Positions 36,738 to 38,776 of a stretch of DNA of 38,776 nt are shown here, in pieces. The notes below the pieces were generated by a model that made no database searches, had not been told where the DNA came from, and saw only the letters and a list, made by a program, of their open reading frames with translations. The position numbers and the translations under genes were made by a program. The DNA is from JBBDSH01 sp040905045 (GTDB lineage Bacteria > Pseudomonadota > Gammaproteobacteria > Eutrophobiales > Eutrophobiaceae): NCBI GenBank assembly GCA_040905045.1, contig JBBDSH010000047.1, forward strand, positions 1-38,776. The letters are read 5' to 3'. Numbering within the stretch: the first letter of the stretch is position 1; each line of letters starts with the position of its first letter.

Positions 36738-37559
36738 TCAGCCGAATACGGCCAGCAACTCTCCCACCTTGCCGCGTTTGTTCGCGTTACAGCTGATGTT
36801 ACGCCGGACCTGGAATCGTTTAAGCCTGGCACCCGCCTGCCGGTACAGATCACGGACCTGTTTGGTATCGTGGTTGGAGATGACGACGCGCGCACCCCGC
36901 CCGGCCAGTTCGGCGGCGGTCTGCGCCAGCAATTGCTGATCCTCCCATTTGAATCCGCCGGAATGGTAATCGGTAAAGTAGGCGGTGGTGCTCAGGGGCG
37001 CATAGGGAGGATCGCAATAAACAATGTCTCCCGCCCTGCCGAGTTTCATACTGTCGGCGAATGTCGCATGCAGGAATTCGGCACGTCCGGCGGCATGGAT
37101 AAAGCGGCGCATCTCTTTTTCCGGGAAATAGGGGCGGCTATAGCGGCCGAAGGGCGTATTGAATTCGCCACGGCTGTTATAGCGGCACAGGCCGTTATAA
37201 CAGTGCCGGTTCAGATAAAGAAACAGTGCCGATTTGCCGCGGCTGTCTTCGCTCCGGTTGAATTCCTCGCGTAATGCATAATAGCGGTCCGGAGTATTGT
37301 TGGCCGGCATGAAGAAGGAGCGGCAGTAATGAATGAAATCATCGCCTTCGTCCGCTAATTGTACAAAAAGCTGAATGAGGTCAGGATTACTGTCGGCCAG
37401 GATATAGTGTTCGAATTCGGTATTCAGGAAGACGGCGGCCGAGCCGGTAAACGGTTCGATGAGACGGTTTCCACGGCCGAAGGTCGCGCGTATCCGATCT
37501 ATCAGGCGGAATTTTCCTCCGGGCCATTTCAGAAAGGGTTTTAAGGGTTTGTCTTCTAT
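36738..37559 (-). CDS. dam: DNA adenine methyltransferase Dam, full-length frame without a standard start codon
   Basis: Methylates adenine in GATC. The open frame codes for 273 aa from 37559 and has all alpha-group motifs: FLKWPGGK (K11-K16), EPFTGSAAVFLNTEF, CRYNSRGEFNTPFGRY, and catalytic DPPY at D183. Both motifs sit just two residues later than in E. coli Dam, so nothing is missing. But no ATG, GTG or TTG lies in frame before the conserved FLKW; the codon at the expected place (37559-37557) is ATA, overlapping the bolA stop. The first ATG in frame (37310) would remove 83 residues and the SAM-binding site. Either ATA is used as a start, or a G-to-A change or sequence error destroyed an ATG. 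Last gene of yciB-yciI-bolA-dam. Confidence 0.85.
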   Translation of the reverse strand: MEDKPLKPFLKWPGGKFRLIDRIRATFGRGNRLIEPFTGSAAVFLNTEFEHYILADSNPDLIQLFVQLADEGDDFIHYCRSFFMPANNTPDRYYALREEFNRSEDSRGKSALFLYLNRHCYNGLCRYNSRGEFNTPFGRYSRPYFPEKEMRRFIHAAGRAEFLHATFADSMKLGRAGDIVYCDPPYAPLSTTAYFTDYHSGGFKWEDQQLLAQTAAELAGRGARVVISNHDTKQVRDLYRQAGARLKRFQVRRNISCNANKRGKVGELLAVFG

Positions 37560-37828
37560 GACTCTTCTTCCGGTGTGTCCGCCTTGATGCTCAGGGCGTG
37601 GATTTCGGTTTGCATCAGGTCTTCGACAGCCGCATAGACCATACGGTGTCTTTCCAGGAGACTCTGACCGCTGAATTTCGGGGAAACGATGCGGACGGAG
37701 AAATGACCCGCTCCACCGGCAGCGCCGGGATGGCCGATGTGCAGGTGTGATTCATCGGTTATATCGAGGCTGACCGGTTCCAGGCCGGTTTCGAGGCGGT
37801 CGCGAATGGCCTGAATGCGATCTGACAT
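37556..37828 (-). CDS. bolA: BolA-family protein
   Basis: A 90-aa BolA-fold protein, involved in iron-sulfur and glutaredoxin-linked regulation in the family. The conserved motif is GHFSVRIVSPKFSGQSLLER followed by HRMVYAAV, with an N-terminal HLHIGHP. The ATG is at 37828, 2 bp after yciI. The TAG overlaps the presumed dam start (TCATAG). If that codon were ATG, BolA would read through as EESWKTNP before a TAA. Confidence 0.93.
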   Translation of the reverse strand: MSDRIQAIRDRLETGLEPVSLDITDESHLHIGHPGAAGGAGHFSVRIVSPKFSGQSLLERHRMVYAAVEDLMQTEIHALSIKADTPEEES

Positions 37829-37830
37829 TA

Positions 37831-38136
37831 TTAATCCGGAAAGATCTGTTTTACGGGTTTGACGATGACGCTGCTGTAAACACCGGCTTCCACGTATGGG
37901 TCGCTGTCGGCGAAATGCTGCGCCTCTGCCAGCGATTCAAACTCGGCAATGACGAGGCTGCCGGTAAAGCCGGCCGGCCCCGGGTCTTCACTGTCGATGG
38001 CCGGATGCGGCCCGGCAAAGACAAGCCGTCCCTGATCCTGCAATTGCCGCAGGCGTTCCAGGTGCCGCGGTCGTGCCGGTTTGCGCATTTCCAGGCTTTC
38101 TTCCACGTCTTCGCTTATGATGGCATACAACATCAT
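37831..38136 (-). CDS. yciI: YciI-family protein
   Basis: A 101-aa ferredoxin-like alpha/beta barrel of the YciI/DGPF family; its physiological role is not settled. Family signatures: MLYAIISEDVEES at the N-terminus, RPRHLERLRQLQDQGRLVFA with the conserved His, GFTGSLVIAEFESLAEAQHF and ADSDPYVEAGVY. An AGGAG site precedes the ATG. The second ATG codon is also possible. It starts directly after the yciB stop. Confidence 0.93.
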   Translation of the reverse strand: MMLYAIISEDVEESLEMRKPARPRHLERLRQLQDQGRLVFAGPHPAIDSEDPGPAGFTGSLVIAEFESLAEAQHFADSDPYVEAGVYSSVIVKPVKQIFPD

Positions 38137-38697
38137 CTACTCCTTGTTTTCGTCAGGCTCAATCATATACCGTGACAGGTAAAGAACCAGGGCGAGAATG
38201 AATATAAAATTGATACCCATGAAACCGAAAACCTTGAAGAATGCCCATGTTTCGGTATCAAAATTATAGGCGACAAAAAGATTGATCAACCCCAGCACCA
38301 GGAAAAACAGGATGAAACTGAGATTGACCCGGAACCAGATGAGATCCGGTGCGTCGAACATACTTCCCAGAAAACGGCGGGCGATATTTTTAGAACCGAT
38401 GAATTCACTGGCCAGGCAGATGATCGAGAAAATCCAGAAGACGATGGTCGGTTTCCATTTGATGAAACGTTCATCCTGCAGGAGCAGTGTTGCCGCACCA
38501 AGTACGACGACAACAACGAGAATAATCAGATATTGCCTTTCTATCCGCCGGGTGATGAGCCAGGAAGCGGCCAGTTGCAGCGCGGTCGCCGCTATCAGAA
38601 CCCTGGTGGCGAAGTAGATGGATTCCTGGCCGTTTTGGGGAATAAACAAGGCAATCAGGAACGCCAGGGCGGGGAAAAAATCGATAAACAGTTTCAT
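38137..38697 (-). CDS. yciB: Inner-membrane septation protein A / YciB
   Basis: A 186-aa inner-membrane protein with five or more hydrophobic helices (KLFIDFFPALAFLIALFIP, YLIILVVVVVLGAATLL, TIVFWIFSIICLASEFIG, FILFFLVLGLINLFVAY, FGFMGINFIFILALVLYLS). YciB/IspA is linked to septum placement and envelope synthesis. WFRVNLSFILFFLVLGLINL FVAY is the typical family stretch. The next gene, yciI, starts at the very next base, so they are cotranscribed. Confidence 0.95.
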   Translation of the reverse strand: MKLFIDFFPALAFLIALFIPQNGQESIYFATRVLIAATALQLAASWLITRRIERQYLIILVVVVVLGAATLLLQDERFIKWKPTIVFWIFSIICLASEFIGSKNIARRFLGSMFDAPDLIWFRVNLSFILFFLVLGLINLFVAYNFDTETWAFFKVFGFMGINFIFILALVLYLSRYMIEPDENKE

Positions 38698-38746
38698 CGG
38701 TAACCGGTCATTATGAACAGATTAGTACCTCGACACAGGAATTATG

Positions 38747-38776
38747 ATGAATTCAGCGCCGGTCCAGGGCCTTTCC
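38747..38776 (+). CDS. Possible 5' end of a divergent gene, cut by the window edge
   Basis: An ATG at 38747 (and another at 38744) follows an AGGAA site and opens a frame MNSAPVQGLS to the window end. Only ten codons are visible, so identity cannot be told. It would be divergent from yciB across a short shared region. Confidence 0.3.
   Translation, partial: MNSAPVQGLS

Noticed and set aside
36738..37310. A truncated 190-aa Dam as the real gene product
   Set aside because: The frame continues upstream without a stop and encodes the missing N-terminal motifs at the proper distances, so the truncation reflects the missing start codon only.

Overview
The window is about 38.8 kb of GC-rich DNA from a proteobacterium, most likely a gammaproteobacterium. 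The chromosomal part points that way: clpS-clpA, a yciB-yciI-bolA-dam operon, dapE, a CoA-pyrophosphatase Nudix gene, isocitrate lyase, and a PaaX-type regulator beside paaABCDE. A run of exactly 100 N inside tandem repeats shows a draft or metagenome-derived assembly. I did not identify the species.

Layout. (1) 0.08-5.0 kb: paaABCDE (phenylacetyl-CoA epoxidase) with paaX as the last gene. (2) 5.4-8.8 kb: a fused enoyl-CoA hydratase/3-hydroxyacyl-CoA dehydrogenase and a cytochrome P450. (3) 8.9-14.2 kb: an aldehyde dehydrogenase (minus strand), then ligC, ligA-ligB and ligI, the first steps of protocatechuate 4,5-cleavage. A perfect FNR/Anr box lies upstream of ligAB. (4) 14.4-28.8 kb: a hydroxyacid dehydrogenase, an LctP-type permease, a LysR regulator, benzoylformate decarboxylase, an acyl-CoA ligase, a FlK-type thioesterase, a large molybdopterin oxidoreductase, a fused iron-sulfur/membrane-anchor subunit, an FMN mandelate/lactate-type dehydrogenase and a TetR regulator. 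(5) 29-38.7 kb: clpA, clpS, a LysR gene divergent from isocitrate lyase, nudL, dapE, dam, bolA, yciI and yciB.

How the genes may work together. The window looks like an aromatic-acid funnel. Phenylacetyl-CoA can enter the O2-dependent epoxidase route (PaaABCDE). The 18-28 kb block looks like an O2-independent alternative: CoA activation, then alpha-oxidation of an arylacetyl-CoA by a PadBCD-like membrane molybdoenzyme, release of the arylglyoxylate (benzoylformate), decarboxylation by an MdlC-type enzyme to an aryl aldehyde, and oxidation by an aldehyde dehydrogenase. The FMN enzyme would bring mandelate-type hydroxy acids into the same benzoylformate pool. With 4-hydroxylated substrates the end product would be 4-hydroxybenzoate, which feeds protocatechuate and the lig genes, but no 4-hydroxybenzoate hydroxylase is visible here. 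The substrate assignment is inference.

The intergenic DNA is packed with repeats: hairpins of TNAGGAG heptamers, a 19-bp CCCCGG...CCGGGG palindrome in six places, and composite elements with a shared interior but a different inverted-repeat frame at each copy. A second oddity is a full-length dam reading frame that lacks ATG/GTG/TTG and has ATA where the start codon should be.
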